Source: Pterobdella sp. o SKG-2022
Taxonomy: Eukaryota; Annelida; Clitellata; Hirudinida; Piscicolidae
DNA: 64,000 nucleotides
Direction of reading: 5' to 3'
Assembly (NCBI GenBank): GCA_964035795.1
Contig: OZ038320.1
Coordinates: 11,382,118-11,446,117 of the forward strand
The notes beneath the pieces are model-generated. The model saw only the letters and a list, made by a program, of their open reading frames with translations, ran no database searches and was not told the origin of the DNA. Made by a program: the position numbers and the translations under genes. Below, in pieces: positions 24,373 through 36,734 of this stretch (positions are counted from its first letter, which is position 1; each line of letters starts with the position of its first letter).

Positions 24373-25771
24373 TCAATAAGCGGCATTAAAGATGCTGTTA
24401 ATAGGAGAGTTCCAATCTAATTGAATTTCACAAGCATCTTTTTCGCATAAAAATATACAACCATCTTCTATCATCATTTCATCCAAACAATTTTTACTTT
24501 TTGACAAAATATTTTTTAAAATATATTCCTTTTCAACTTCAGACAGTTCTATAGTTTCATTAAATTTATCCTGGGTCCAAAAATCAGCATTGGAATTTTT
24601 AGAATTATTTAATTCATTTTTAATGATTTTTCTATATTTCAATTCCATTAAATCGAATCCAGTTTGCACAGCAAAATATCCACTTTGACTTCCTAGGGTC
24701 AAATGTGCTCTAGAAGCCTTCTTTAATGATATTACACCATTATAATTTGAATACCTTTTTGATGCAGTTTTACTATCGAAGGTTGAACTTATCTCATTAT
24801 ATGGTTCTGAATGTTGGCTTGACAAAGTTTTTGAAAAGCTTGATGAATCTACTTGAGATAATACTGTATTCAAGTTTTTATGAGGAAAAGTTGGGTAGAT
24901 CCTTTCATGAGAATCTTTTTTGAGAGAAAACCTATCATTTTTATTGAAAAGATTGAAAGCATTTCTACCCAACTTTATATTAACACCAGCAGTTCTTGGG
25001 GTAAAAAAAAATCCTTGAATGTAAATTTTAAAAAGTTTGCCAATTGTATTTTTCACAAATTGTTTGTCCTTGTAGCTTATAAAGCTACTATCATTACAAT
25101 GCAAAGTGGTACAATGAAGCTGCTTTTTGTAATCTATATTGTAGGCCCTTTCAAATGACTTCAACCCTGATTCACCTAAACCATAGTAAATATAAATATA
25201 TTTATAAAAACTTAATTAAAATATTAAATGACTCACATGAAATGAAATTTTTGAAAGCTGGAAAATATTCAAGACATTTAATAAAATATGCTTCAGCTTT
25301 GTTTATTATGTATTCAGAATCCACACTGTTCAAAAAAAATCCAAAGTACTCAGGAGAGGCATGACTAACAAGACCGGGTTTGCTTGCCAATTCAAATTCT
25401 AATGAAGATTTTTCTTCTAATATAATAATGAAATACTTGAATTGATCCGCCTTTTCGCTGTAAAACCTAAGAGAAGGACTAAAACTATCAAGTGCAACGA
25501 TAATGGTAGTTTTTTCATCATTCAAAGCTTTTAAAAACTGTTTTTCGTTTCCTAAATTATTATACAAAATAAGTTCAGCATTCTTGCCATATAACAGTTT
25601 CAAACAAGAAGCTAGGCTAGTCTTTCCGAAAAAAGCAAAACCTTTTAAAACGAATAAACACTTATTTTTATTATAATATGAAACTGTTTTTCTATCAATT
25701 AAAAATGGAAATTGTAAATATTCATAGCGTGAAAAAGACTTTCTGAGACGTCGTTGTGTATTGTACTTCAT
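24373..25771 (-). CDS. Unrecognised protein with a P-loop-like motif
   Basis: Two exons on the minus strand (25771-25237 and 25175-24373) join at a GTGAGT donor in phase, giving 445 aa. The first half looks like a small NTPase fold. There is a Walker-A-like GFAFFGKTS at about residues 44-52 after a hydrophobic strand, a hydrophobic strand ending in Asp (TTIIVALDSF) that could be Walker B, and another strand before EEKSS. The phrase GLVSHASPEYFGF faintly recalls the VSRxGMVY segment of dynein AAA modules, but that link is weak. The second half is Ser/Asn/Lys-rich and ends NSIFNAAY. I cannot name the family. The ATG is 210 bp from the SNW1 ATG, head to head. Single intron, no stops: it looks like a living gene. 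Confidence 0.7.
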
Positions 25772-25981
25772 TTATTTTCGCTAATTTCAACCATTTGAAC
25801 TTTTAGCTTAAATTATAAATTTTAAACAATAAATTTTTTTCATATACATTGAAATATTGGAAATTATTAAAAAATTATTTATTTTTAAAGCTATTTTAGT
25901 TCTATGAATGTGTTAAACCTGTTTATGACTGTTTCTCGTTTTTAAGAAATTTGCTTTTGTTCTTTTTGTGAAAACTCGCTC
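25772..25981. promoter_or_regulatory. Divergent promoter, P-loop gene / SNW1
   Basis: Only 210 bp separate the two start codons of oppositely oriented genes, so both promoters and 5' UTRs must share this interval. No TATA box or named element is obvious; runs of A/T dominate. Confidence 0.55.
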
Positions 25982-28268
25982 ATGGAGTCATTAAATAAGT
26001 AAATTATTTGTATTAATTAATTGATTTGTCAAAATTTTCGATATTTAAATATTCATAAATACGTTTTATAATTAAATAGAGGGTTTAGTTCATAATTTGA
26101 AAATTCTTCAGAATTCTCCCTCCTCCTGTTTTTCAAGTTTCTGATTTGCGTAGGAAACCGCCACCTCCACCAACGGCTTATTATAATGGAAGTTCTTCTG
26201 TTGTAACTACAATAAGTTCATGTCCTCCTTATGGAAAAAGAAAAAACTGGTTTCCTAAACGTCTTGAAGATTATGGAGATGGAGGAGCTTTTCCAGAAAT
26301 TCACATACTTCAATTTCCTCTCAATATGGGCTCCAAGGATGATAAGTCTTCACAAGGAAATGCTTTAGTGAAACAAATTGATGCTGACGGGAAAATAAAA
26401 TATGACATTATAGCAAAACAAGGTCAAAGAGCCAATAAGGTTTGAATAAAATTTTAAATGTATGTCTGTTTATAATGTTGACATGGAAGATTAATTCTTT
26501 GCAAAATTTCATTAAAATTATTCCAAATTGTTCAGATAGTGCATTCAAAGTTTAAAGATTTGACTACAAAAGTTATTGATTGGGATGACCCTGATTTCAA
26601 AAAACCTGATGAAGATTCTATTAAAGAGGTTTAATTCAGTGTATTGAATTTTAAAAAGTTGAAAAATCATGTTTATTTGTATTTTTAAATTTAGCTTGCT
26701 GACAAAACAAGAAAAGCTTTATTGGGGATCGTGGAAGGCAGAGTAGCAGCAGCCCAACCTGTTCGTTTAGCCGACAAAAAAGAACAAGCTACATATGTTC
26801 GTTATACACCAGCTCAACAAGGAACTGCTTTCAATTCAGGTTCTAAACAAAGCATTATCCGTATGGTCGATGTACAAAAAGATCCAATGGAACCTCCCAG
26901 GTACTTGCTTTTGATTCAATACTTTGTTCAATATTTATTTTTTAAGTCATATTTGGTTTTTTCAAATTTTAAGAATTATATTGAAATATAATTATAGACT
27001 AAATTATTGATTATGTAATTCATCAAATAAATTATAATCTGCTAAATGGTTTTTATGATAGTTTGAGTATTGCAAAAGCAGATTTGAAAAATACATAGTT
27101 ATGAAATTTGAAATTGATTTTTTTTTAGAAAAACAAAACATTATTAATTCATTAATTTTACTTGTATAAATCATTATGCTTCATATCCTCTTCTATGTAT
27201 TTCTTCACATATTTATCTTCGAATACAATTGAAATAATTAAAACTGAAATTAAATTCCAAAGGTTTTTGTTGACAAAAAAGATTCCACAGAGGCCACCTT
27301 CACCACCTCCAGTGGTTATGCATTCTCCACCACGTAAAGTATCTGTGAAGGAACAGGAGGCTTGGAAAATTCCTCCTTGTATTTCTAATTGGAAAAATGC
27401 CAAAGGATACACTGTGCCATTGGATAAGAGATTATCATCTAATGGACTTGCTACAGATCCAGGTCCTTTGACTGATAAATTCCAGAAACTCCAAGATGCT
27501 TTGTTTTTGGCGGAAAAGAAAGCAAGACAAGAAGTTGAGATGAGAGCAAGTGTGGAGAAGAGAAGAGCAGAATTGAAGAAGCAAGCAAAGGAGAATGAAT
27601 TGAAGGCACTTGCACAACAGGCATTAGAAGAACATAAGAGAGCCATCAATGAAGATAAACAAGCAAGAAGTGATGAAAGCGATGAAGATGATCCTGAAAC
27701 AAGGGATGAAATAAGAAGAGAATTAGCAAGAGAAAGAGAAAAGGGAAGAAATACTGCTAAAGGAAAGAAAACAAAGAGAGAAAGAGAAAGGGATATTACT
27801 GAAAAGATTGTGTTGGGTCAACCAGGAAAAGCATCAAATGATAGTTTGTTTGATCAACGTCTGTTCAACCAAACCAAAGGAATGGATTCAGGATTTGCAG
27901 GTGGTGATGACGAATTGTACAATGTGTATGACAAACCCTGGAGGGCAGATAAGAATCTTTCTTCAGAGTTATATAGGCCAACTCGCAAAACATTGGATGA
28001 TCATATTGGAGACATGGACCAACTTTCCAAATTGGATCGTTTTGAGTCTGAAAATAGAGCAGCCTTCAAAGGAGCAGATACTACAGCAGTCCGTAGTGGG
28101 CCTGTACAGTTTGAAAAAAAAGCTGTTGATGATGATCCCTTTGGTCTCAACACCTTCCTTGACAGAGCCAAAAAAGGTCAGAAAAGAGGCCATGAAGATG
28201 AAGATAATAGAAGCAGACATCATCATCACCATCAACGTGATACTTCCACCAAGTCCAGGAAGCTGTGA
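25982..28268 (+). CDS. SNW1: SNW domain-containing protein 1 (SKIP, Prp45 homologue)
   Basis: Five exons: 25982-25998, 26112-26439, 26536-26628, 26695-26900, 27263-28268. Phases close for 549 aa (human 536). The first exon is only 17 nt (MESLN plus two bases). I chose it because it supplies an ATG, a GTAAAT donor and the correct phase, and because SNW1 proteins begin with a short stretch then LPxP. The protein has the conserved YGDGGAFPEIH, the SNW core (RYTPAQQGTAFNSG, PPCISNWKNAKGYT) and a charged coiled segment. Near the C-terminus are FNQTKGMDSGFAGG and EDEDNRSRHHHHH. SNW1 is a spliceosome component (NTC-related, present from the Bact complex onward) and a transcription coregulator. The tail here is His-rich rather than Lys-rich. 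Confidence 0.94.
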
Positions 28269-28377
28269 ACTAAGCATCCTATGCTGTCATTTCTTATTGT
28301 TTAAAATATAAACATTTGTTGAGTGAAAATTTTATCATTTATTTATGATTAAAAAACATTTAGAAAGACCAAAAAAT
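28269..28377. other. Short convergent 3' interval between SNW1 and PIGO
   Basis: Only 109 bp lie between the two stop codons, so the two mRNAs' 3' ends probably overlap. No canonical AATAAA in the SNW1 direction was seen. Confidence 0.6.
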
Positions 28378-31300
28378 TTATTTGGCAAAGTCTGTTAAAC
28401 TTTTAATAAATCTCTTTACGGTTCTATTGGTTGAAATACTAAAAATATAAGTAAAAATTAAAATCAAGGAAGACACTGAGAATGAAGATATTTCATAAAT
28501 GAATCTCGGAGCAAATACCTTCCAAACCATCAAATGACGTCTGTGGAGGCTGACGCAGACGATGGTCGCTAACACCTTCAATGATAAAATAGATTATCGC
28601 ATAAATTCATTGCTAAAGAATTCGTATAAGTTGAAAACCTTAATAGCAAGAAAGAAGAGGATTTTGAAAGTCAATCTTATTGAATGCGTTTCAAAGTCAT
28701 CATTCAAGTGATATTCCCCTTCGGACGGTTCATTATCACTTTCAGAAACTTTACCCGGTATATACTTTGTTCCATTTGTTTGTAAACTTTTTTGAAACTT
28801 GTTATTATACTGGCTAATATTCGATTTATTGCAATCTTTCAATTTTAGCATTTTACCATAAAATTTCCACCAATTCGTGCGTACCAATGGCCAATAGAGA
28901 AGCATTGGCGATATTAACATTCCAACCACTTGAGAACTGAAAGTATTCATAAATATCATGATAGCCGCGAACACATGGTTGATATTTTCTCCGTTCATTC
29001 CAACGAAAGCAGCATTCCACTTGATCGAGGTGATGGTGGGATGGTGTGAAAAAGCATAAAAATGGTGAGAAGTTATTAGAAGGAACACGGTGGTGGAACT
29101 GATAGACACAAAACCTTTAGGATATTGATCATATTTTGATATTTCATTTATAAATTTTAAGTTTATTTGAAAGAATAAAAACCTATTTCGGGTTTATCGT
29201 TATCCTTGTTGCAAGATTGTTGAAGCAGTGGATGCATTTCAAGAAAGAGTAAATGAATACCCATGTATAAAACAAAACTAGAACTTACATTCAAACCTAA
29301 TAATAAAGAAAGAACAAAAATAATATTTAAAGTTACAATTATTAAAGGAGATGAGTACAGATTCGAAAGACCGTAAACATAAACGGTAGGTTTTGAAACA
29401 TTGCTTGATGGTTGCCAAGATGATTTGATATGATTGAAAATGGATGGAATGACTTGACAGGGATTCAAATAAGTTAAGTCAAGTGAATTGAAGGACAATT
29501 CAGTGGATGGTTGAACAAAAAAATGAAGTGTAGATGGGAATATTGTGATCAAAATAATTGACAAAAAGGAAAGTATGTATACAATCTGCACAAATGTGTT
29601 AAGGTGGGAGCTGGAATAATTAGCGGGTAGTACTGAAATGAAGCACCAATAAACAATAATGAATGCAACGTTAACAAATAAAAAGTAACTTCCAAAGAAA
29701 CTTGTTATTTTCCATCCTTCTAGACTACCGCTACGTCTTAGCCATTTGAAAACACAAAAAGTCAAAAATAATAAAGAGAATGATGATATCAATAACTTAT
29801 TTCTTGTATTTGAAGATGAACTATTTAATAAATCATTCACAAACCACCCATCTTCACAACCCATTTGTTCTTCTCTACATGTATAATAGCACTTGGAGAC
29901 GTTTAAAAGTATAAATAACATTGATAGTTTGATGATAACATGTCCAATAAAAATTAGAATATCTTGACTGATTTGAGAACTAATTGTTTTGAAGGTTTTT
30001 AAAGAGTTAGAAAAGTTTTGGAATTGTGCCTTCAAAACTTTGTGAATAACCAAAAAAGTTTGTAAAAGTAAGGATGATTTAATAAAAAATTGAATGACTA
30101 AGCTTTCATAAACTAAGTAACTATTAGAAAGCAACGAAAAGGAATACGTAACCCAGAAGAAAAATGAAAGAAGGCTTTGAAAATCAATTAAAAACTTAAA
30201 CTGATTTCTGATACTCGTTAAGTAAAATAAGAAAACAAGAGAAAAAATAAATAGAATAAGAAAAACGGAATGTTCATCTGAATTAAAATAAAAGTAAGAA
30301 ACTAGCAAAAGAAAAAATGAAATTGTCGATAAAATTTTTAATGAAAATATTTGATTTTCTCCAGCAATGAAACAAATATTCGTGATAAAAGCTCCAATTG
30401 TGATAACGAGACCAACTGTCATTCTCACGAGGTCAAACTGGGCCCAAGAATTTTTGAAACGGTTTCTCACTGAGTTCAAGTAATCAAGGTGAAGTTTTTC
30501 CATATTTTCTAAGTCTTCCAGTTTTATTGAGTCACTATTTTCTTTGAATTTACGTAAAATTGTATCATATTTAGACTTGCTATTTAAAAACTTGTTGTTC
30601 AAAGTCAAAAGGTTTTCATCAATTGTAGTTTTTCTCAAATAACTTTCAACATAGTTTCTAACTTGTAAAGCATTTACATTCAGAACTTTCAAATAATTCA
30701 TAAAAGCTTCTTTTTTTTTGAAAATCTCATTTTGAGTAATATCACAATCCAAGCAATTTTTAAAAAGCTCTTTTATCACCATTCCAAGATTTTGATAAGG
30801 TATTGGAACATTGAGTAATAAAGATAAAGTAGGAACTAAGTCTATTTGGTCAATTTGCCTTGGAGTCTAAAAAAATAAATTATTACCAAAAATTTGCTAA
30901 TGTTTTATGGCAAAGCCATACTTAACGAAAATTATAGCTTAATTTTTAATGAATGTATATTTCTTCAAACATCGTATGTTTTTGGTAATTTTGAATTTAT
31001 TCAAATATATTTCTTGATTTATGAAGAACTTCTTGAAAGAACATGTAAAACATTTTATCCAACTAAAGTTTTTGATAAGTTTAACCTTTTTTTTCCATCC
31101 CAAGCACCCTAGTCGTGGGTGGGTGCCTCTCAGGCTCAAAACTCCAGTTCTTCAAAAGGTCAGCCGCTCCACAGACTTTTGGGTCCCAGTGTGGTACTTA
31201 TTTTAAGGCAAGTGAAAAAGTGATGGGTGACGAAGAGAGGGCATGGCAGAGTGGACACGAGGGTAAGGGATGATGGTGAAATTTTGTCGAGGTATGAGAG

Positions 31301-34300
31301 AATGAAGGGCGATTTGTTTGATATGAGTTGGGCGATGGTGCGTCGTGTGTGGTGATCTAGAGTGGAGTATGGGTGGGGGTTGTTTGTTGAAGATTTTGTT
31401 GTGAGGGGCTGATATGTATTTCTGTACTATTTTTGTGTGTATTGTTTTCATGTTTTTTTTTAATTTTTGCGTGAAAAGTGTTTTGAAAAGTGAGTATAAT
31501 TATGGAGTAATGGATGTTGTATTTGGGTTAGCTTTTTTTGTGGTGAAAGGGTATAATGGATGGGTAGGGTGTGAGGCTTTTTGTATGAGTTGTGAGGCGT
31601 AGAGTTTGAGGTGAAAGAATTTTGGTTTCTGAGTGGAAGTGTTGGGTGTTAGTGTTTTGTGTACAGCCTATGATTATTCTCAAGATTGCGTTTTGAATTT
31701 TTCGGAGTTTGTTGAGGGAGGTGGATGTGATGATGGGTGACCAAATGGTGTTGGCGTATTCAACGATGAGAAAGAGTAGTGTTTTGTAAGTGGTAATAAA
31801 TGTTTCCTTACTTTTGCCCCAGTGTGTTGATCTAAGGAGTTTCATAAGGTTTTTTTTTATTTTCTTCCCAGTCTGGAAAACACTCTTGTGGAGTGTGTTT
31901 CAAAGGTGTTGGCGTCAGTTCAATTCTTTGCACTCTATTTAACCACTGGGTTCACAAACGTTGTAGTGGCCTAAAAAGCAAATTGGCTTCTGTCATAAAC
32001 TTCAAATGTAAGGCGAGCTTAGATCCTCAAGTTAGTGATGCTGATTATGAAGCCGTTGAACTTGTTGCAAATAAATATGAAGTGGTTAAGCAATTTTATT
32101 ATCTAGGAGAGATGATTAGTGCTGGTGGTAGAGCTGAAGCTAGTACTATTGCCCGTGTAAAGTCTGGTTGGAAGAGTTTTAGGGTACTTTTACCACTGTT
32201 AGCCAGTCGGGTCATTTATTATCAATCATTTCACAAGCGAAATGAGTTTTTCAATTCTCTCGTATTAGGAACGGATCTTACCATTATTTTGGAGCGAAAA
32301 TTTTTCCAGTTTTTTCTGTTTTGAGCCAGATTTTTCGCTTCCTCCAAATTCGAGTCCTTTTTTATTTAAATCGTTCCTAACGACGGTTGCCATATTTTTT
32401 CGTGGACGTCCTTTTTTCCTTTCTCCATACAAGCCATTTTCAAGTTCTGTCGACATCGGTAAATTTGGTCGTCTGAGAATGTGACCAAGGTAGCTCCATC
32501 TTCTCTTATCAATTATTTCTCTTATATTTTCGAAATCGCTTTGTTTCATTAGTTCATTATTCGTCATTCTGTTTGGGTATAAAACCCGAAATAACTTTCT
32601 TAAACGTTTTCTTTCGAACGCCTCGATCCTCTTGAAAACTTCCTCCACTGGAGTCCAAATTGAGCAATTGTATAAAATTATAGATCTTATGTAGGTGATA
32701 GATATTCTAATTCTAATTTTTAATTTAATTTTTTGCGATGTTAAATATTTATGATATTTTATTGCCATTGTGTTTTCTTTCCTCATTCTTTCTTGTATTT
32801 CTTTTGATGTGTTCAATATTGGGCCAAGTATTTTTGTGTTTCCCAAGTTATTTGTTTCAAATGAAACTGTTTTTGAGAGATTTATCTTCAAATTTTGAGT
32901 ATATTTTAGAAATTATTTTTTGTATATTTTCTATTGTTTGCTTATCAGAAGAATAAACGTTTTGACCGTCAGCATACGTAATTTAATTGAAATTTTGGTT
33001 TTGTATGTTGACTTTCATCTCTTATGTTGCTTTGGATAATTATAGTATGAAAAGTATTGGTAATAGACAATCTCCTTGAGGTGCACCAATGTTGATTTTC
33101 ATTTCTTCTTCATAGCTGTCACCAATCTTTACACACGATGTAGTGGAAGCCATGTGGTAACGCACCATCCAAATCTCGTCATCATCTAAGCGTTCTTCGG
33201 GTAATTTCACTTAAAAAAAAGGGCATTTATATGTTGCTTCCTCCCGATGGACTGCCACCTAGTCGTGGTCGGGAGGCTTGAACACCTCAATAACCCTGAG
33301 AGCTATGTCGGCGGGACCGTAAGCTTTTGGCAGGGCCACCCAAGCCGGGCAGATCAAAGGGTAGAAGTCGGACTAAGTGCAGTCTACTGGCCCTCCAGGT
33401 TGGGGGTTTGAACTAGGCTAACAACCCGGCTCTGTAAAAAAAAACAATCTGTTACAAAAATTACAACAAACTCTGGAAACTGCTTGGTCCAGAAAGGGTT
33501 CTCTCTAGCAGGGCTATGACGCAAGCTGGTGAAAGCCTTCGAGAAGCCAGTGCGCTGAAAACTCTTTTGACGACCGAGGTCAAAACCAGGATAGGGACCT
33601 GGAACATCAGAACCCTCTAGACAGGCCCTGGACTGGAACCCACAGAGGAAGAGAAAAGTTGGCCGACCTAAGCAGACCTGGCGGAGAAGCATCGAAGCAG
33701 AAGCGAAAGCTACCGTAATGACGTGGGCCGAGCTGAAGAGGACCAGCCAAAACCGATGACGTTGGAAGAGTGTTGTTGCAGCCCTATGCTCCCAAGGATG
33801 CAAGAGGAAAAAATAAACTAAAACTAAACTTATATGCTGCTTGCGGCAGAAGTGTTATGGCTTATGGTAGTGAGACCTGGCCTCTTAAGGTGGATGATAT
33901 TACTAGAATTTCTGAGCTGATAAGATGATGATCAGGTGGATGTGCAATGTAAGCTTAAAGGATGGCAGATCATCAGATAAATTGAGGGACAGACTGGGAA
34001 TTTCAGATATCACTCAGATGCTACGCAGAAATAGAGTGAGATGGTTTGGGCACGTAACGAGGATAGATGTTGGTAAGCCAGAAAGTGCTTGCAGGCATGT
34101 CGTGGTAGAGGGTAAGCGAGAACAAGGTAGAGCAAAAAAAACATGCTCCCAATTAGTAAGCAATGACCTTAGAAGAATGAAACTCAAACCTGAACTTGCC
34201 CAAGACCGAAGAACGTGGAGAAGAGCCATTATGGAACCCCGTCCAACCCATGATAGCAGGGAAACGGTCGCAAAACGATGATGATTATGATGATGACTAA

Positions 34301-36734
34301 TTTTTAGGCTTTTGTAATGGAGTTGCTTATGTGGGTAGAGAAATTTAGTTTAGGGTTAAAAGTTAGGCCAAGGATGGTAGGGTTGGAAGTGGTGGGGATG
34401 GGGTGTTGTTGATGTGGATTTTCAGTGGTTTGTTGTATACTGAGGGATCCAGAGCCATGAATGTGTTTGTGATTTTGGTTGATTTGAAGATTGTTAGTGT
34501 GAGTCTATGTGTGAATCTCGTTAAGATATGTGATGAGGTTTAGTTGGTATTGGAATGAGATGGGGTTATGGTGATGTCGTCTGCATAGGTGAAGAAATTG
34601 ATTGAGCTATTCTTAGGGAGGAAAATGTCTGACATGTATATGTTGAATAATGTTGGTGATAGAACGGACCCTTGGGGAACTCCTGCTTTAATGTTTGTGT
34701 ATTTAGATGTTTGGTTGTTGTATGTGGTGTATATTTGGCGGTCTTTAAGTAGTTGGCTAAGAATCTGTTATGGTTGTGGGTATTTGGGTGTTTTGTATTT
34801 TGTGGATGAATTAATGAATGTTGATCACTTCAAAGGCTTTGTCATGTTGAGTGCAGCGAGGATTATTTTTTGGATGGTTTTTGTGATTATGGTGTTGTTG
34901 ATTTGGTGTAGTGCTGTGGTGGTGCAGTGTGCTGCTCTGAAACCTTGTTGATGCATTGGGAGTGTTATGTTATTGGTGATGTGTGGTAGGATGATTTTTT
35001 CTATTGTTTTTGCTATGAAGGAGAGTAGTGCTATTGGTTGGTATGAAAAGGGTAGTGAGGAGTCTGATAGGTTTGGCCATGAAGATGGTTTTGGTGGATT
35101 TTCATATATGGGATATAGTGTTTGTGTTGATTTCAATGTTGAAAAGGTTAGTTAGGTGGTTGATGCATATGGGTTTGAGGTGTCTGATTTTATGTTAATT
35201 TGAGTTATTTGGTGAGTTTGTTGATTATTCTGTACCTAAGGCTGAAAGAGTGTGTTGTGGTTGATTTGAAGTATTTGTTTAGCGTTGGCTTTTTGTATGT
35301 CAGTTTGGGCTGTTTTGTTGTTGTGAGTGATGGTTGTGTTAGTGGGGGTGGTGGTTTTATAGGGTTGAGAGCCATTATTGTATTCCATAAGACGTGGGAT
35401 TTTTTTTAATGATTCCAGTCGGCTTTTAAGTGCTCTTGCCATTTTTGCTTTTTATGTAGTTCAATGATATGTGTGATTTGTTGATTGAGTGTGAGTAATG
35501 AAGGATCTTTATTGTGATTGGTTCTGGTGTAGTTTCCTTTTGTGATTAGTGAAATGATGTTCTCAAAAACAAGGGAGTGGATGGGTTTTATTGTGCCTTT
35601 CATTAGTGGCTCACCAAAGAATTATAATAAAGTTGAACTTATCAAAAATCTTAGTTAAATAAAATTTGTTTGACAGGCTCTTTCAAAAAATTTCTCATAA
35701 ATCAAAAAGCATATTTTTATAATAATTGTATGAATTCCTTAAATTGATGTTCTAGAGATAATTACCAAACATTGTTGCTTATCTATGTAAAAAAAAAACA
35801 TACTTGTGAAGATATGTCATTGAATAATTTTTTTTTGGAATAGATAAAAAGACCAGCATCGACTTCATCAGGACTGTCACCTCCATGGTCTCCAGTGCGA
35901 GTCATGCCATGGTCTCCTATCACAAACAAAATGCTTTTCTCATCCATTTCAGCTACAACTTGTCTGATAAACAAAATTGAAATTCATTTTTGAAGTTTCT
36001 CACTATTTTATATCTTACTTGATAAAATCATCCATTTGAATAAGTTTTTGTTTCATTCGTTCATGGTAAGGTCCAAATGTGTGCCCACAATGATCAACTC
36101 CCAACAAATGAGAAATCATTAGACTATAATTTCCTTTTTGCATTTCAGATATTGTATGTTCAATTACACCATTATCTACAGTGTCTAAATCTTTGACATT
36201 GAAGGAAGAATATGGATAGGATACATTGAAATGATTTGGATACAATCCTGTCCAAGTGTCATCTCCCATGAAAGTTATTGAAGAATTCAAATTTAAAACT
36301 TGACTTATTAAATTGTCTTCATCTATTTCCACTTTGCCAAAGTTTGATCCAGCATCTATGAAAGTAGGTAAACTGCCGGTTGTAAGTGCTTTGAGTCTCT
36401 GCAAAGTAGTAGTTGGGGGATCAGCTCTGAAACAATAGAGCCCACCATGGTTTGGTTTTGTTTCTAGGAGGTTGTTCAAATGTTTAAAGTTGTTTTGAAA
36501 AGATAAAGAAGTTTCCAAAGATTTATTGTAGAGCAAAAAATCATATCTCAAAGCATCAATTAAAATTATTATGACTTTATTAAAAGAGTCTTGGCGTAAG
36601 CAAGAATTTTTATCAATACTACAAGTGTTACGTTCATTGATAACTACACGGCGAAGTAAAAATCCACTAGTGAAAATTAAAATTCCTACTATATAAAACA
36701 GTGTAAGTAAAACCAAAGAAAAAATGTGTTTCAT
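28378..36734 (-). CDS. PIGO: GPI ethanolamine phosphate transferase 3 catalytic subunit
   Basis: Five exons on the minus strand (36734-36019, 35963-35804, 30866-29183, 29114-28639, 28575-28378); phases close for 1077 aa (human PIGO 1089). It is an ER membrane enzyme of the alkaline-phosphatase superfamily that adds ethanolamine phosphate to the third mannose of the GPI anchor. A signal-anchor at residues 5-27 is followed by the lumenal catalytic domain. That domain has IIILIDALRYDF (metal Asp60), PPTTTLQRLKALTTG (nucleophile region), FMGDDTW, GVDHCGHTFGP (Asp214, His215, His218) and GDHGM with GDHGGDS in exon 2. Exon 3 supplies a lumenal linker and many membrane spans. The last exon carries RRHLMVWKVFAPRF. 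The last intron is only 63 nt. Intron 2 (30867-35803) is filled by nested retrotransposons. Confidence 0.96.
32222..33217 (-). mobile_element. LINE-B copy inserted in LINE-A
   Basis: Minus strand encodes reverse transcriptase motifs GAPQGDCLLPILF and a changed active-site box YADG in place of YADD. A 208-codon ORF (32891-32265) follows with FERKRLRKLFRVLYPNR and RRWSYLGHILRRPNLP. It is 5'-truncated. It is flanked by CGGGTCATTT (left, ending at 32217) and CGGGTAATTT (right, about 33198-33207), a 10-bp target-site duplication with one mismatch. Removing it restores the LINE-A reading order. Confidence 0.88.
33238..33828 (+). mobile_element. Internally deleted LINE (LINE-C), non-autonomous
   Basis: This GC-rich 590-bp insert joins the 5' leader and the first residues of an endonuclease (KTRIGTWNIRTL, about 33580-33617) directly to the last part of a polymerase ORF (ALDWNPQRKRKVGRPKQTWR). 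It ends in a poly-A-like AAATAAACTAAAACTAAAC. The direct repeat TTATATG(T/C)TGCTT flanks it (about 33225-33238 and 33829-33841). The whole catalytic middle is missing, so mobilisation would need a partner element. Confidence 0.85.

Larger units (their letters stand above)
31863..34289 (+). mobile_element. LINE-A copy inserted in LINE-D, itself interrupted twice
   Basis: LINE-A pieces at 31863-32221, 33218-33239 and 33829-34289 join collinearly when compared with the copy at 11165-11915. The parts are: a finger with CGVC and WVHKRCSGL, YYLGEMISAGG, GWKSFRVLLPLLASR, then after the insertions a 118-codon stretch with RWFGHVTRIDVG and RTWRRAIMEPRPTHD. The 3' end is GGAAACGGTCGCAAAACGATGATG. One finger Cys pair is degraded. 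The host join in LINE-D is T-rich, so the target duplication is ambiguous. Confidence 0.88.
31080..35610 (-). mobile_element. LINE-D copy 1 (Jockey/I-like), split by a later insertion
   Basis: The minus strand carries decayed polymerase coding on both sides of an insertion: 35610-34290 (upstream half, including the WQEHLKADW region and the reverse transcriptase start) and 31862-31080 (C-terminal half ending near SAAD-type sequence and a poly-A-like tail). It aligns along its length with copy 2 at 42150-44210. The shared phrases include CCAAGGATGGTAGGGTT on the plus strand and the 3' end CACCCTAGTC. It sits in PIGO intron 2 in the sense orientation and has many stops. Confidence 0.85.

Noticed and set aside
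24600..25400. A dynein AAA-module origin for the unknown P-loop protein.
   Set aside because: Only one short phrase resembles dynein, and the remaining length and C-terminal half do not fit, so no name was given.
27162..27262. Apparent N-terminal extension of the SNW1 last exon.
   Set aside because: These codons precede the acceptor at 27262 and are intron read-through. The previous exon ends in the matching phase at 26900.
33384..33803. Long minus-strand ORF of 139 codons in GC-rich DNA.
   Set aside because: It is the antisense of the internally deleted LINE-C; the plus strand carries the recognisable endonuclease start and polymerase tail.
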